49,049 nt of DNA. Source: Marinifilaceae bacterium. GTDB lineage: Bacteria > Bacteroidota > Bacteroidia > Bacteroidales > Marinifilaceae. The DNA is taken from NCBI GenBank assembly GCA_016744515.1, contig JADGEF010000001.1, positions 1 through 49,049 on the forward strand, written 5' to 3'. Every line of letters begins with the position of its first letter. Positions within the stretch are counted from its first letter, which is position 1. Of this stretch, positions 16,616 through 25,777 are shown one piece after another. The position numbers and the translations under genes are program-made. Below the pieces are notes generated by a model. The model was not told where the DNA came from. It saw nothing but the letters and a program-made list of their open reading frames with translations, and made no database searches.

Positions 16616-17341
16616 TTATTTAATGGTTTTTAATGCACTGGCTGCCTTTGGATGACCTAACTCTTTTGCATATTTTAAGTTAGCTTTCGCCAGTTTGTTG
16701 TCTTTAATATTATAGTATGCAACACCTCTTGCATATACGGCTTGTTTGAATTTCTTATCCAATTTAATTGCCTTGCTATAAGTAAGAATGGCTTCTTTGT
16801 ATTTGTTCAAACAATCTAATGCAACACCTTTATTATAATACACACCTGTAACATTAAGACCATTCTTAATTGCCTTATTGTATTCTTTAATTGCTGCGTT
16901 ATAATCACCAGAATAATATAGCGAGATACCTTTGTAATGCGTTGCTTGCAGATGTTTAGGATTAGTCTTTAGAATCTGATCATAATCCTTAATGGCTTTT
17001 TTGTATTTGCCTAGGTTTTCGTAAATAATAGCCCTATTTAGAAAAATTTCTTCAGAACCACCTTGAACCTTAATAATGTGATTAAGGTCTTTTAGGGCAC
17101 TTTTATTTTTCGATAAAAAAGAGTTAGCAACAGCACGATTGAAGTATGCTGGCATAAAATCTTTATCTAAGCTTAAAATTTCAGTGAAAACCTGATTCGC
17201 TTTCTTGAATTTTTTCTGTTGAAAAAATTCCATCCCTTTCTTATTGAGCTTGTCAATTTTCATCTGTGTACACGACGAAAGGCTCAATGAAAAAAGTAAA
17301 GCAAAGCTGATATATTTTAATCTCTTAAAAACTTTTGACAT
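16616..17341 (-). CDS. TPR-repeat lipoprotein
   Basis: A TTG-initiated frame reaches 17386, but the ATG at 17341 (MSKVFKRLKY) starts directly before a lipoprotein signal peptide with lipobox LSSC, giving 241 residues. The mature part is made of about six tetratricopeptide repeats, recognisable from recurring A-x-x-x-Y-N-K-G and Y-x-x-A-I-x-x-Y-x-x-A-I-K patterns. Such proteins are membrane-anchored scaffolds in the periplasm; the partner is unknown. It precedes nothing in the same operon except a distant upstream ygiQ-type gene, from which it is separated the wrong way round (it lies downstream of it, 97 bp from its stop). Confidence 0.88.
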   Translation of the reverse strand: MSKVFKRLKYISFALLFSLSLSSCTQMKIDKLNKKGMEFFQQKKFKKANQVFTEILSLDKDFMPAYFNRAVANSFLSKNKSALKDLNHIIKVQGGSEEIFLNRAIIYENLGKYKKAIKDYDQILKTNPKHLQATHYKGISLYYSGDYNAAIKEYNKAIKNGLNVTGVYYNKGVALDCLNKYKEAILTYSKAIKLDKKFKQAVYARGVAYYNIKDNKLAKANLKYAKELGHPKAASALKTIK

Positions 17342-17437
17342 ATATGGGAATTGTAAATTTTGATCTAATGTATATAATATCGACAAAACTTGAAAGAATT
17401 TTGCCGATATATATTGTAACTTAAAAAGCTTCTAAGA

Positions 17438-19276
17438 TTAGGTTCCGAAGAGCTTCTTTATTAAATCTTTCTTTCCCATATTGATTAGTTCAGTCTTTAT
17501 AGCGTTTTTATATTCATTTTTATACCAGAATAAGAATTTACGTTGCGAGAGTTTATCTTGTTTTGTTTTAGGTGTGTAAACCTCTTTCTGCGTATAAGGG
17601 TGGTAGCCAGAATAATAAATTACTGTAGCTACGGTCATAGGTGTTGGTGTAAAGTCCTGAACTTGTTCAAGTTTAAAATCAAGTTCCTTTGTTTTTACAG
17701 CCAAATCTGCCATATCAACACCTTGCGATCCAGGGTGACTAGAAATAAAGTAGGGAATCAACTGCTGATTAATCCCTTCTTTCTTATTTATCTTGTCGAA
17801 AAGATCTTTAAGCTCATAAAATAGCTTAAATGAAGGCTTACGCATGATATCTAAAACGTCATCAGAAGTATGTTCAGGTGCAACTTTTAGTCGTCCAGAA
17901 ACGTGATTCTTAATCAGTTCAACTGCATATTCACGATTAGCTTTATTTGCTTCTTCATCCTTGGTTTTGTGAAGCATTAGGTCGTAACGCACACCACTAC
18001 CAATAAATGATTTCTTAACACCTGGAATTTTATCAACCGCTTTGTAGATATCAAGCATTGGCTTATGATTGGTATTCAGGTTAGGGCAAACATTGGGATG
18101 AATACATGAAGGACGTTTACACGTTTGGCAAATGCTTTCAAAAAACCCTTTCATTTGATACATATTGGCCGAAGGACCACCTAGATCAGACAAATAACCT
18201 TTAAAGTCAGGCATTTTTGTAACGTATTCAACCTCTTTTAGAATTGATTTTTGTGATCGGTTTGCAATAAATTTACCTTGATGAGCAGATATTGTACAGA
18301 ATGAGCAACCACCGAAACATCCTCTATGCATGTTGATAGAGAACTTAATCATATCGTAAGCAGGGATTTTTTTTTCTTTATAACGAGGATGCGGCATACG
18401 TGTGTATGGCAAATCGAAAATAGAGTCAAGTTCCTTTTCCTTCATCACAGGGTAGGGAGGATTCACAATAATTTCAGAATCCTTATAAGCTTGGATCAGC
18501 TTCTTTGCCATCATGGAATTAGATTCCATTTCGATATGGCGAAAGTTTCCTGAAAATTTTTTCTTATCCTTTAAACAATCCTCGTGTGAATACAGTTCTT
18601 GTTCTTCCCACTTTTTTTTACTTGCATACGCTATTCCTTTTTTCGCAATAAACGAGGTTTGAGGAATCGTTGTTAGAGTCTCGAAAGGAACACCTCTTTT
18701 TAGTAATCTAACGATCTCTTTGAGAGGTTTTTCACCCATGCCATAAACCAATAAGTCGGCAGCACTGTCACATAAAATACTCGGTCTTAACTCATCTAAC
18801 CAATAGTCGTAATGCGTTAGGCGACGAAGAGAGGCTTCGATACCTCCCAATAAAATAGGGGTGTCAGGGTATAGTTTTTTTAGAATTTTAGAATAAACGA
18901 TACTTGGCATGTCCGGACGTTGCCCATGTCTGCCGTCGGGTGTATAGGCATCATCGTGGCGTAATCGTCGGTTTGCTGTATAATGATTCACCATGGAATC
19001 CATATTACCAGCTGTTATACCGAAGAATAAACGTGGTACGCCTAACTTCTTGAAGTCGCGTAAATCGTCTTGCCAATTAGGTTGAGGAACGATAGCAACT
19101 TTTAAGCCTTCGTTCTCTAGAATACGACCAATAACTGCAGATCCAAATGAAGGATGATCGACATAGGCATCACCACTAAATAAAATAACATCCAGCTCTT
19201 CCCATCCTCTTTCTTTCACTTCTTTAGCCGAAGTTGGTAACCATTGTGTATATAATCCTGTTATGTCGTTTTTCAT
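17438..19276 (-). CDS. YgiQ family radical SAM protein
   Basis: The 612-residue protein has the YgiQ/UPF0313 architecture. A B12-binding-like N-terminal part opens with WLPTSAKEVKERGWEELDVI and FSGDAYVDHPSFGSAVIGR. The radical SAM core carries the cluster motif HRGCFGGCSFC near residue 315. An extra Cys-rich segment follows (CQTCKRPSCIHPNVCPNLN), and the C-terminal part includes GRLKVAPEHTSDDVL and FTPTPMTVAT. Length and order are normal for the family. The reaction is unknown. A minus-strand promoter box lies about 110 bp upstream. Confidence 0.93.
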   Translation of the reverse strand: MKNDITGLYTQWLPTSAKEVKERGWEELDVILFSGDAYVDHPSFGSAVIGRILENEGLKVAIVPQPNWQDDLRDFKKLGVPRLFFGITAGNMDSMVNHYTANRRLRHDDAYTPDGRHGQRPDMPSIVYSKILKKLYPDTPILLGGIEASLRRLTHYDYWLDELRPSILCDSAADLLVYGMGEKPLKEIVRLLKRGVPFETLTTIPQTSFIAKKGIAYASKKKWEEQELYSHEDCLKDKKKFSGNFRHIEMESNSMMAKKLIQAYKDSEIIVNPPYPVMKEKELDSIFDLPYTRMPHPRYKEKKIPAYDMIKFSINMHRGCFGGCSFCTISAHQGKFIANRSQKSILKEVEYVTKMPDFKGYLSDLGGPSANMYQMKGFFESICQTCKRPSCIHPNVCPNLNTNHKPMLDIYKAVDKIPGVKKSFIGSGVRYDLMLHKTKDEEANKANREYAVELIKNHVSGRLKVAPEHTSDDVLDIMRKPSFKLFYELKDLFDKINKKEGINQQLIPYFISSHPGSQGVDMADLAVKTKELDFKLEQVQDFTPTPMTVATVIYYSGYHPYTQKEVYTPKTKQDKLSQRKFLFWYKNEYKNAIKTELINMGKKDLIKKLFGT

Positions 19277-19387
19277 CTTATCTTGTGCTTTGGCTTATCG
19301 AAATGTACTAATCGATAGCCCTTATTCTAAACCTGTGTCTCGAGTTGTTTCGAGAGGAACAAAACGCTTTGCTTTGTACTATCGGCG

Positions 19388-19395
19388 CAAAGTTA
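19388..19395 (-). promoter_or_regulatory. Putative -7 box for the ygiQ-type gene
   Basis: Read on the minus strand this is TAACTTTG followed by CGCC, an exact TAnnTTTG match. It would give a leader of roughly 100 nt, which contains a small TCTCGA/TCGAGA hairpin near 19340. Confidence 0.45.
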
Positions 19396-19456
19396 CTACT
19401 TTATTTATAAAGATTTTAAAGAAGCTAGGGATTATACTAGTGCTCATTTGATCTGT

Positions 19457-19464
19457 TATCTTTG
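19457..19464 (+). promoter_or_regulatory. Putative -7 box for the histidinol-phosphatase gene
   Basis: TATCTTTG is an exact TAnnTTTG match 40 bp before the ATG at 19504; no good -33 element is visible at the ideal spacing. Confidence 0.4.
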
Positions 19465-19503
19465 ATAATTCTGCATATTTAAAAATTACCTAAAGCTTAA
19501 TTT

Positions 19504-20343
19504 ATGACTTATTATTCATATCACACGCATACAAGCTATTGCGATGGCAAGGCTAAAGCTGAAGCTTTTATCAAACGCGCAATAGAGTTGCAAATGAAGG
19601 CTGTGGGTTTTTCGTCTCACGCACCATTTCCTATTGAAGTTTGCTGGAATATGGACGAGGATCAATTAATGAACTATGTGAATGAAATTAAGTCCTTGTC
19701 AGTTAAATATCAGGAAGATATTGATGTTTACCTCTCTTTAGAGTTGGATTACATTCCTGGCATTACGAAACCATTTGCTCAAATGAAAGAAGCCTGTAGT
19801 TTAGACTATACAATTGGATCTGTGCATCTAATTAAATCACCAATTGAAAATGAGTTTCTATTTCTCGACGGACCTGATACGAATTATACGCATGGTTTGG
19901 AATGTTTCTATCAAGGAGATATTAAGAAAATGGTACGGGATTATTATGCTCAAATTAACGAAATGATTATTCAGGAGAAGCCCGATATAATTGGGCATAT
20001 CGATAAAATAAAGATGAATAATAAGGGAAGGTATTTCTCGGAAGATGAAAAGTGGTATCAAGATTTATTGAATGAAACGATAGATGTTATAAAGGAAACA
20101 GATTGTATTGTTGAGATAAATACGCGTGGCTTGTATACTAAGAAATCGAAATTATTTTATCCTGATTTAAATTTTGCCAAAGAATGCAAAAAGAATCAGA
20201 TTCCTGTTACTATAAGTACGGATGCACATCATCCTGATGAATTATTGTTGTATTTTAATGAAGCTGCGGAAATGCTGAAAGAATCTGGTTATGATAGCGT
20301 TCTGATTTATGATAAGGCAGAGTGGGTAAATGTGGGCATATAA
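19504..20343 (+). CDS. hisK: PHP-type histidinol-phosphatase
   Basis: The 279-residue protein fits the PHP-superfamily HisJ/HisK phosphatases, which release histidinol from histidinol phosphate late in histidine biosynthesis. Metal-binding motifs are visible: YHTHTSYCDGKAKAEAF at the start, GFSSHAPFP, LSLELDYIPG, SVH, IIGHIDKIK and STDAHHPDEL near the end. The ATG at 19504 places the first motif at residue 5, which is normal. No other his genes are nearby, so a related PHP phosphatase with another substrate cannot be excluded. Confidence 0.88.
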   Translation: MTYYSYHTHTSYCDGKAKAEAFIKRAIELQMKAVGFSSHAPFPIEVCWNMDEDQLMNYVNEIKSLSVKYQEDIDVYLSLELDYIPGITKPFAQMKEACSLDYTIGSVHLIKSPIENEFLFLDGPDTNYTHGLECFYQGDIKKMVRDYYAQINEMIIQEKPDIIGHIDKIKMNNKGRYFSEDEKWYQDLLNETIDVIKETDCIVEINTRGLYTKKSKLFYPDLNFAKECKKNQIPVTISTDAHHPDELLLYFNEAAEMLKESGYDSVLIYDKAEWVNVGI

Positions 20344-20600
20344 AATGTGTTGAATGTTAACTTTTATTGAGAATTAATGCTATTTTTACTCGATTGAAAA
20401 ATGACTGAACCTATATTAATAGTGAATAATTATAAGCTTTTTAGTGTTAGCGATATTGATAATAGATTTTGTATCAGTCGTCTAATTAATTTGGAAAAGA
20501 AATTACAAGTGGATGCATATTTCTTTGAATGAAATATTGAAGGAAACAGCTTGAATTATAAAGTGCTTCTGGAATCCATTCTAATATAAAATATTTACGG

Positions 20601-22403
20601 ATGAAATTGGTTGATCCCAAAGATTTATTAAAAGCTAGCGAGAGTTTGAGTTGGTTTGGTGGCGAGAGCTTTGCCAAATTATTAATGTATATTCTTCGCT
20701 TGAATAAATTGAATGATTTGTACTCAGCAAACTGCGAGAAAACAGGTGTTGAATTTATTAATGGCTTAATAGATGATTTAGGAATTAAATTTGAGTTTGA
20801 TGAAGAGGAACTTAAAAGAATTCCTTTAGATGGCAGTTTTATTAGTATCTCTAATCATCCATTTGGAGGTATTGATGGTATTCTCTTAATCAAATTATTG
20901 AGCGATGTTAGACCAGATTTTAAGGTGATGGCTAACTTTATTCTTCAAAAAATAGAACCACTTAAGGATTGTTTCCTTGGAGTTAATCCATTTGAAGATA
21001 GAAAAGGAGTTGCTTCAAGTATGGGAGGAATTAAGGAGGGCTTACGTCATATGAGTAATGGTGCTCCTTTAGGGATTTTTCCAGCTGGAGAAGTTTCGGC
21101 TTACCAACCAGAATCCAAAAATATTGCCGACAAGCAATGGCAGCCTTCTATTCTTAAATTTATTAAAAAAGCTGAAGTGCCTGTTATTCCAATACACTTT
21201 CTAGGAAGCAATAGTTTGATTTTTTATTTAATGGGGATGATTCATCCTATACTGAGAACGGTAAAATTACCTTCTGAGTTATTAAATAAGAAAAATAAAA
21301 CCATTCGTATTCGTATCGGGAATCCTATTTCGGTTAAGGATCAAAAAGGCTTTACAGATATTAACCAGTACGGTCGTTTCTTAAGAGCAAAAACCTATAT
21401 GTTAGGAAGTGCAGTAGAGGTGAAAAAATTCTACGAGAATAAATCTTCAAGTAAAAAGAAGAAGGCTGTAGATGTTATTCCTGCTGTAGATGTTAATTTA
21501 ATTGATAAAGAAATAGGTGAGCTTTCTGAGTACTTACTGTTTAAATCAAAAAAATTCTCTGTTTTCTGTGCTCCGTCCGATCAAATACCTCATGTCTTAA
21601 ATGAGATTGGACGACTGAGAGAAATCACATTTCGTCAAGTTGGAGAAGGAACTAATCAAAGTATAGATGTTGATGAGTACGATTTATATTATCATCAGCT
21701 ATTTATTTGGGATGAAGAAAATAAAAAGATTGTTGGAGCATATCGTGTAGGAAAAGGGAAAGAGATTTTAAATAAGTATGGTTTGAAAGGATTTTACCTT
21801 CAGTCTTTGTTTAAAATGAAAAAGGCCTTTCAACCTGTGTTGAGTGAGTCAATTGAATTAGGTCGTTCTTTTATCGTAAAGGAGTATCAACGAAAGCCAA
21901 TGCCACTTTTTTTATTGTGGAAAGGTATCATGTATTTTTTACTTAAGAATCCTGAGTGTCGTTACTTAATTGGTCCTGTTAGTATAAGTAATGAATATTC
22001 GAATTCTTCGAAAGATTTAATTATCAAGTTTATAATGCGTAACTATTTCGATTATGAAATGGGGCAGTTTATAAAATCTCGAAATAAATTTAAGGTAAAA
22101 GTAAAAGGTCTCGATATGGATATTTTACTTGAAGCTGCTAAGAGTGATATTAATAAGTTAGATAAACTAATTGGTGATTTTGAAGTTTCTAATGACAAAC
22201 TTCCTGTATTGCTTAAGAAGTATATCTCATTAAATGCCAAAATTGTTGGCTTTAATATTGATCCAAACTTTAACGATTGTTTGGATGGTTTAATTGTAGT
22301 CGATTTATTCGATGTTCCAGTTAATATGATTGAATCGTTGACAAAAGAGATTAATAGTGAAGAGGTTAATAATCGTTTTATTACCCGTGAAAAGGATAAG
22401 TAA
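20601..22403 (+). CDS. Fused lysophospholipid-type acyltransferase and GNAT-like N-acyltransferase (OlsF-like)
   Basis: The 600-residue protein joins two acyltransferase domains. The first (about 60-280) is a PlsC/LPLAT domain: SISNHPFGGIDGILL has the H-x-x-x-x-D catalytic pair as HPFGGID, and FPAGEVSAYQ follows as the substrate motif. The second (about 310-560) matches the OlsB/hemolysin-like N-acyltransferases (GRLREITFRQVGEGTNQSIDVDEYD, split by function, then IVGAYRVG and ELGRSFIVKEYQRK). Such fusions, as in OlsF, N-acylate an amino acid and then O-acylate the hydroxyl group to form aminolipids. The amino acid could be ornithine or glycine; the sequence does not decide. It is likely cytoplasmic, at the inner-membrane face, and monocistronic. 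Confidence 0.85.
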   Translation: MKLVDPKDLLKASESLSWFGGESFAKLLMYILRLNKLNDLYSANCEKTGVEFINGLIDDLGIKFEFDEEELKRIPLDGSFISISNHPFGGIDGILLIKLLSDVRPDFKVMANFILQKIEPLKDCFLGVNPFEDRKGVASSMGGIKEGLRHMSNGAPLGIFPAGEVSAYQPESKNIADKQWQPSILKFIKKAEVPVIPIHFLGSNSLIFYLMGMIHPILRTVKLPSELLNKKNKTIRIRIGNPISVKDQKGFTDINQYGRFLRAKTYMLGSAVEVKKFYENKSSSKKKKAVDVIPAVDVNLIDKEIGELSEYLLFKSKKFSVFCAPSDQIPHVLNEIGRLREITFRQVGEGTNQSIDVDEYDLYYHQLFIWDEENKKIVGAYRVGKGKEILNKYGLKGFYLQSLFKMKKAFQPVLSESIELGRSFIVKEYQRKPMPLFLLWKGIMYFLLKNPECRYLIGPVSISNEYSNSSKDLIIKFIMRNYFDYEMGQFIKSRNKFKVKVKGLDMDILLEAAKSDINKLDKLIGDFEVSNDKLPVLLKKYISLNAKIVGFNIDPNFNDCLDGLIVVDLFDVPVNMIESLTKEINSEEVNNRFITREKDK

Positions 22404-22466
22404 ACTATTTTATACTTTTTAAACACAATATATTAAATAAGCATAGGTCAAATTGTATATAATTAC

Positions 22467-22474
22467 GATCTTTG
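22467..22474 (+). promoter_or_regulatory. Putative -7 box for the LysE-type gene
   Basis: GATCTTTG differs from TAnnTTTG at one position and is followed by CA, as often seen in this phylum. Transcription would begin near 22480, which argues against translation starting at the TTG at 22472. Confidence 0.35.
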
Positions 22475-22507
22475 CAACTGAATTTTTTATTTGCAAAAGC
22501 CCATCAC

Positions 22508-23155
22508 TTGGATATTCAATATATAATTAAAGGAATTGTTATAGGTCTAATGGCGTCGATACCATTAGGACCAATTGGTGTTTTAATAATTCAGAAGACA
22601 CTACAGAAAGGAAGACTTGCAGGTTTTATTTCTGGTTCTGGTGCTGCTGTTGCAGATACTTTGTTTGCATCAATTGCAGTTTTAGGCTTGGGTTTTGTTA
22701 TCAACTTTATTCAAGCACAAGAATTTTATTTTGCACTAGTTGGATCAATATTTTTGGTTTTTGTTGGTTTAAGAATATTCTTTACCAACACCATAAAGCA
22801 ATTTAGAAAATCTCAAACTCCTGGTAAAAGAGGAATGTTAGGCGACTTTTTTGCTATATTTTTCCTAACACTTTCCAATCCAATAGCTGTTATCTTTTTT
22901 GGAGCTATGTTTGCCGGAGCATCTGTTTTTGGAGATGCTAATTCGACAAGAGTATCAATGTTCTTATTGTTAGGTGTATTGCTTGGGGGAGCACTGTGGT
23001 GGTATGCACTATCTACATTGGTTAATGCATTTCGAAAGAAATTTAGGCTTAAGCAAATGTTTTGGATTAATAAGATTTCAGGAATTATTATAGCTATCCT
23101 AGGTTTTCTTTTATTCCTTTCATGTTTTGAACCAGTCAAGTCTTTTCTACATTAG
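22508..23155 (+). CDS. LysE family amino-acid exporter
   Basis: The protein has six predicted membrane helices and the LysE/RhtB opening IKGIVIGLMASIPLGPIGVLII, then SGSGAAVADTLFASIAVLGLG and FFLTLSNPIAVIFFGAMF. Family members export amino acids or related metabolites through the inner membrane. No ATG precedes the first helix. The TTG at 22508 gives 215 residues and the family-typical short N-terminus (DIQYIIKG); an earlier TTG at 22472 would give 227 residues but overlaps the putative promoter box. The substrate is unknown. A bidirectional terminator follows. Confidence 0.88.
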   Translation: MDIQYIIKGIVIGLMASIPLGPIGVLIIQKTLQKGRLAGFISGSGAAVADTLFASIAVLGLGFVINFIQAQEFYFALVGSIFLVFVGLRIFFTNTIKQFRKSQTPGKRGMLGDFFAIFFLTLSNPIAVIFFGAMFAGASVFGDANSTRVSMFLLLGVLLGGALWWYALSTLVNAFRKKFRLKQMFWINKISGIIIAILGFLLFLSCFEPVKSFLH

Positions 23156-23179
23156 TAGATCGTAAAGGCATAAAATATA

Positions 23180-23216
23180 AAAAAGGAGAAAGTAATTAAT
23201 TTACTTTCTCCTTTTT
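23180..23216. terminator. Bidirectional terminator between the LysE and Smr genes
   Basis: A 16-bp perfect stem AAAAAGGAGAAAGTAA/TTACTTTCTCCTTTTT with a TTAAT loop, A-rich before and T-rich after, serving both convergent genes. Confidence 0.9.
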
Positions 23217-23240
23217 CATTAGGTATTTTGACCTGCTAGG

Positions 23241-24263
23241 CTACTTAATTGTAACCAAAGTGGCACCGTATCCATACTCCTTAAAAGAAGCATCCTGTGA
23301 ACTGTGTTTTTTGTATTTCCTTTTCAGCTCAGTAAGAACCTTTTGCTTAAGAGTACCATTACCAATTCCATGGATAAAGACAATCTTTTTTCCTTTATTA
23401 CTTTCATTGTCTCTCAATACTTCATGGAATTTATCCATCTGGAAATTAAGAATGTCAGCATTAGAAAAACCAGTAACTGAATCAATTAGTTTGTTAATGT
23501 GTAAATCAACTTCTAAAATATTAGTCTTAGTGTTAAGTTTTGGACTTTGAATTTTTGTCGATTGACCTTCTTTCTCTCTAATCACCTTTTTGAAATCTTT
23601 CTGGCTTAACTCATCCAATTTAAGTTCGATATCATCAGCTGTTAGTTTATTCAGAATCACTTGCTCGTGAAAATAATCAGTAAGTTTGTACGAGCTCGAT
23701 TTGTAAAACTTTATAGCAGGAATTTTTACTGTTTTATTAATTGGTGTTTTAGGTGTGAAATCTCCTGATTGATAGTATAATACCTGAAAATGAAAAGCAC
23801 TTATATTTCCAATATCCTTCTGATCGAATTCAGTCAATAGAATTTTTGAATTAGGATCTATATTACCAGTAGTGATTCCTTCAAACTTTTCTCCATTCTT
23901 ATTAAAGAAGTTGTAAAGAAGAATGGAATTGGTGTCATTAATAAGGTATAGCTCAAGTGGGCTCGATGTAATTTCATAACCAGCTTTAGGTACAAATGCG
24001 AAATATATATCTTCCTTCTGAACTTTTAGAGGTTCGCTTTTTGCACTTGTACTTACTTTTTTATGAGTTGATAGGCTATGTGAAGTTGAAGAATTGCTTT
24101 CTGATTGAGATTCAACGACAACTAATTCTTTTTTAAGAGTTGGAATCTCGAAATCATCTTCTTCATTAAGTACCATTACAGTTTTAGCATCTACAATACG
24201 TGTAACCTTACCGCCACCTGTCTCGCTGAGAAACTTAACTTTATCTCCGATATTTATTTGCAT
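23241..24263 (-). CDS. DUF2027 and Smr domain protein
   Basis: The 340-residue protein begins with a small beta-barrel-like segment common to DUF2027 proteins (INIGDKVKFLSETGGGKVTRI). A low-complexity Ser/Lys linker (about 50-80) and a beta-rich DUF2027 region (about 80-240) follow, and it ends in a Smr domain (about 250-340). The Smr motifs are LEVDLHINKL and KIVFIHGIGNGTLKQKVLTEL. Smr domains, first seen in MutS2, bind or cut nucleic acids, often RNA at stalled ribosomes. The Bacteroidota DUF2027-Smr combination is common, but its role is not known. It is divergent from the QueA-family gene. Confidence 0.9.
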   Translation of the reverse strand: MQINIGDKVKFLSETGGGKVTRIVDAKTVMVLNEEDDFEIPTLKKELVVVESQSESNSSTSHSLSTHKKVSTSAKSEPLKVQKEDIYFAFVPKAGYEITSSPLELYLINDTNSILLYNFFNKNGEKFEGITTGNIDPNSKILLTEFDQKDIGNISAFHFQVLYYQSGDFTPKTPINKTVKIPAIKFYKSSSYKLTDYFHEQVILNKLTADDIELKLDELSQKDFKKVIREKEGQSTKIQSPKLNTKTNILEVDLHINKLIDSVTGFSNADILNFQMDKFHEVLRDNESNKGKKIVFIHGIGNGTLKQKVLTELKRKYKKHSSQDASFKEYGYGATLVTIK

Positions 24264-24362
24264 GTGATTTTTTATTTGTAGCCATCAGGTATACGATTTG
24301 TAAAATACTCTACCAATGAAGTGGAATCTGAGGCATTGTTTTATAATACCAACAAAGTTAAC

Positions 24363-24370
24363 TATTTTTG
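24363..24370 (+). promoter_or_regulatory. Putative -7 box for the QueA-family gene
   Basis: TATTTTTG followed by CA matches TAnnTTTG. The predicted leader of about 55 nt contains a small TCTCC/GGAGA hairpin (about 24387-24403). Confidence 0.4.
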
Positions 24371-24431
24371 CATACCAATTCTACTCTCCAACTAAGGAGA
24401 ATGGTATTGTTGAGAAATATTTAGAGGAGAG

Positions 24432-25667
24432 ATGGAAATTAGAACAGAAGAAACAATAATGAGTCCACAGCAAATTCAAATAGCAGATTTTACATACGAG
24501 TTGCCAGACGAGAAGATTGCTAAATACCCTTTAGGTAATCGGGAAGAGTCGAAACTGTTGGTATACAAGAATAATGAAATTATAGAAAGAGGATTTCAAA
24601 ATTTACCAGAGGAAATACCTGAAGGCACAACGATGGTTTTCAATAACACTAAAGTAATTCAGGCTAGATTGATTTTTCATAAAGAGACTGGTGCACGAGT
24701 AGAAATCTTTTGTTTGGAACCTTTGAATCCTGCAGATTATAACCTTGCTTTTCAAGCTAAAGGCGTTTGTTTTTGGAAGTGTATTATCGGAAATCTACGA
24801 AAGTGGAAAACTGGAATCCTGAAAATGAGCTTTATGTGCGAGGGCAAAGAAGAATTTCTTTGTGCAGAACATATTGAGAATTTAGACGGGGCTCATGAGA
24901 TTCAATTCACTTGGGAAAATAAAGAGTTAAGTTTTAGCGAAGTGCTTGAGCTTACGGGTAAAATTCCAATTCCTCCATATTTGAATCGAGATACAGAAAA
25001 TTCAGATTTAGTACGTTATCAAACTGTGTATTCTAAATATGAAGGATCTGTAGCTGCTCCAACTGCGGGTTTGCATTTTACTGATTCAGTATTCAGTCGA
25101 CTAGATGAAAAAGGTGTGAATAGAGCTGAGTTAACCTTACATGTAGGTGCTGGAACTTTCAAGCCTGTTAAAGTGGAACAGATTGGTGACCATGAAATGC
25201 ATACTGAGCATATTCAGGTGAATATTGAAAGTTTGGAGAAAATTATCAATGCTGAAAACAATATTATTGCTGTTGGTACAACTTCTGTGAGAACATTGGA
25301 AAGTTTGTATTGGATGGGAGTAAAGTTGTTGTCAGGGAAAGATAATCCATATTTACTTGAACAATGGGATGCGTACGCTCTAGATGGAAGTTATTCTAGA
25401 AATGAGGCATTTCAAGCAATTGTTGATTTTATGAAAAGAGAGAATCTCTCTTTGTTTAATGCTGCAACTCAGATAATAATTGCTCCTGGTTATAATTTCA
25501 AAATTATATCAGGATTAGTCACGAATTTCCATCAACCTAAGAGTACTTTGCTATTATTAATTTCTGCATTAATAGGAAATAAGTGGCATGAAATTTACAA
25601 TTATGCACTAAATAATAACTTCCGATTTTTGAGTTATGGAGATAGTTCTTTATTGATGAAGTCGTAA
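24432..25667 (+). CDS. QueA-family S-adenosylmethionine:tRNA ribosyltransferase-isomerase
   Basis: The 411-residue protein belongs to the QueA family, which transfers and rearranges the ribosyl part of SAM onto 7-aminomethyl-deazaguanine in tRNA during queuosine synthesis. Motifs are FTYELPDEKIAKYPL, VFNNTKVIQARL, PPYLNRDTENSDLVRYQTVY, GSVAAPTAGLHFT, LTLHVGAGTFKPV and TNFHQPKSTLLLL. It is longer than the usual 340-350 residues and carries extra sequence around 95-150. Long paralogues of this type occur in Bacteroidota besides a standard QueA, so the substrate is less certain. AGGAG lies just upstream of ATG 24432; the ATG at 24459 is an alternative that fits the family start better. Confidence 0.85.
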   Translation: MEIRTEETIMSPQQIQIADFTYELPDEKIAKYPLGNREESKLLVYKNNEIIERGFQNLPEEIPEGTTMVFNNTKVIQARLIFHKETGARVEIFCLEPLNPADYNLAFQAKGVCFWKCIIGNLRKWKTGILKMSFMCEGKEEFLCAEHIENLDGAHEIQFTWENKELSFSEVLELTGKIPIPPYLNRDTENSDLVRYQTVYSKYEGSVAAPTAGLHFTDSVFSRLDEKGVNRAELTLHVGAGTFKPVKVEQIGDHEMHTEHIQVNIESLEKIINAENNIIAVGTTSVRTLESLYWMGVKLLSGKDNPYLLEQWDAYALDGSYSRNEAFQAIVDFMKRENLSLFNAATQIIIAPGYNFKIISGLVTNFHQPKSTLLLLISALIGNKWHEIYNYALNNNFRFLSYGDSSLLMKS

Positions 25668-25703
25668 GTGAAGATATATTAATAGATTTTATTATATTTA
25701 TTA

Positions 25704-25729
25704 TCAATAAGAGCTTTTACTCTTATTGG
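25704..25729 (+). terminator. Weak hairpin after the QueA-family gene
   Basis: A 9-bp stem CAATAAGAG/CTCTTATTG with a 6-nt loop. Only a short T-rich stretch follows, so termination would be partial. Confidence 0.45.
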
Positions 25730-25777
25730 TAAAGTTTATAACTCAAGATTAATTAGCTTAAAAGGAATACCTTATTT

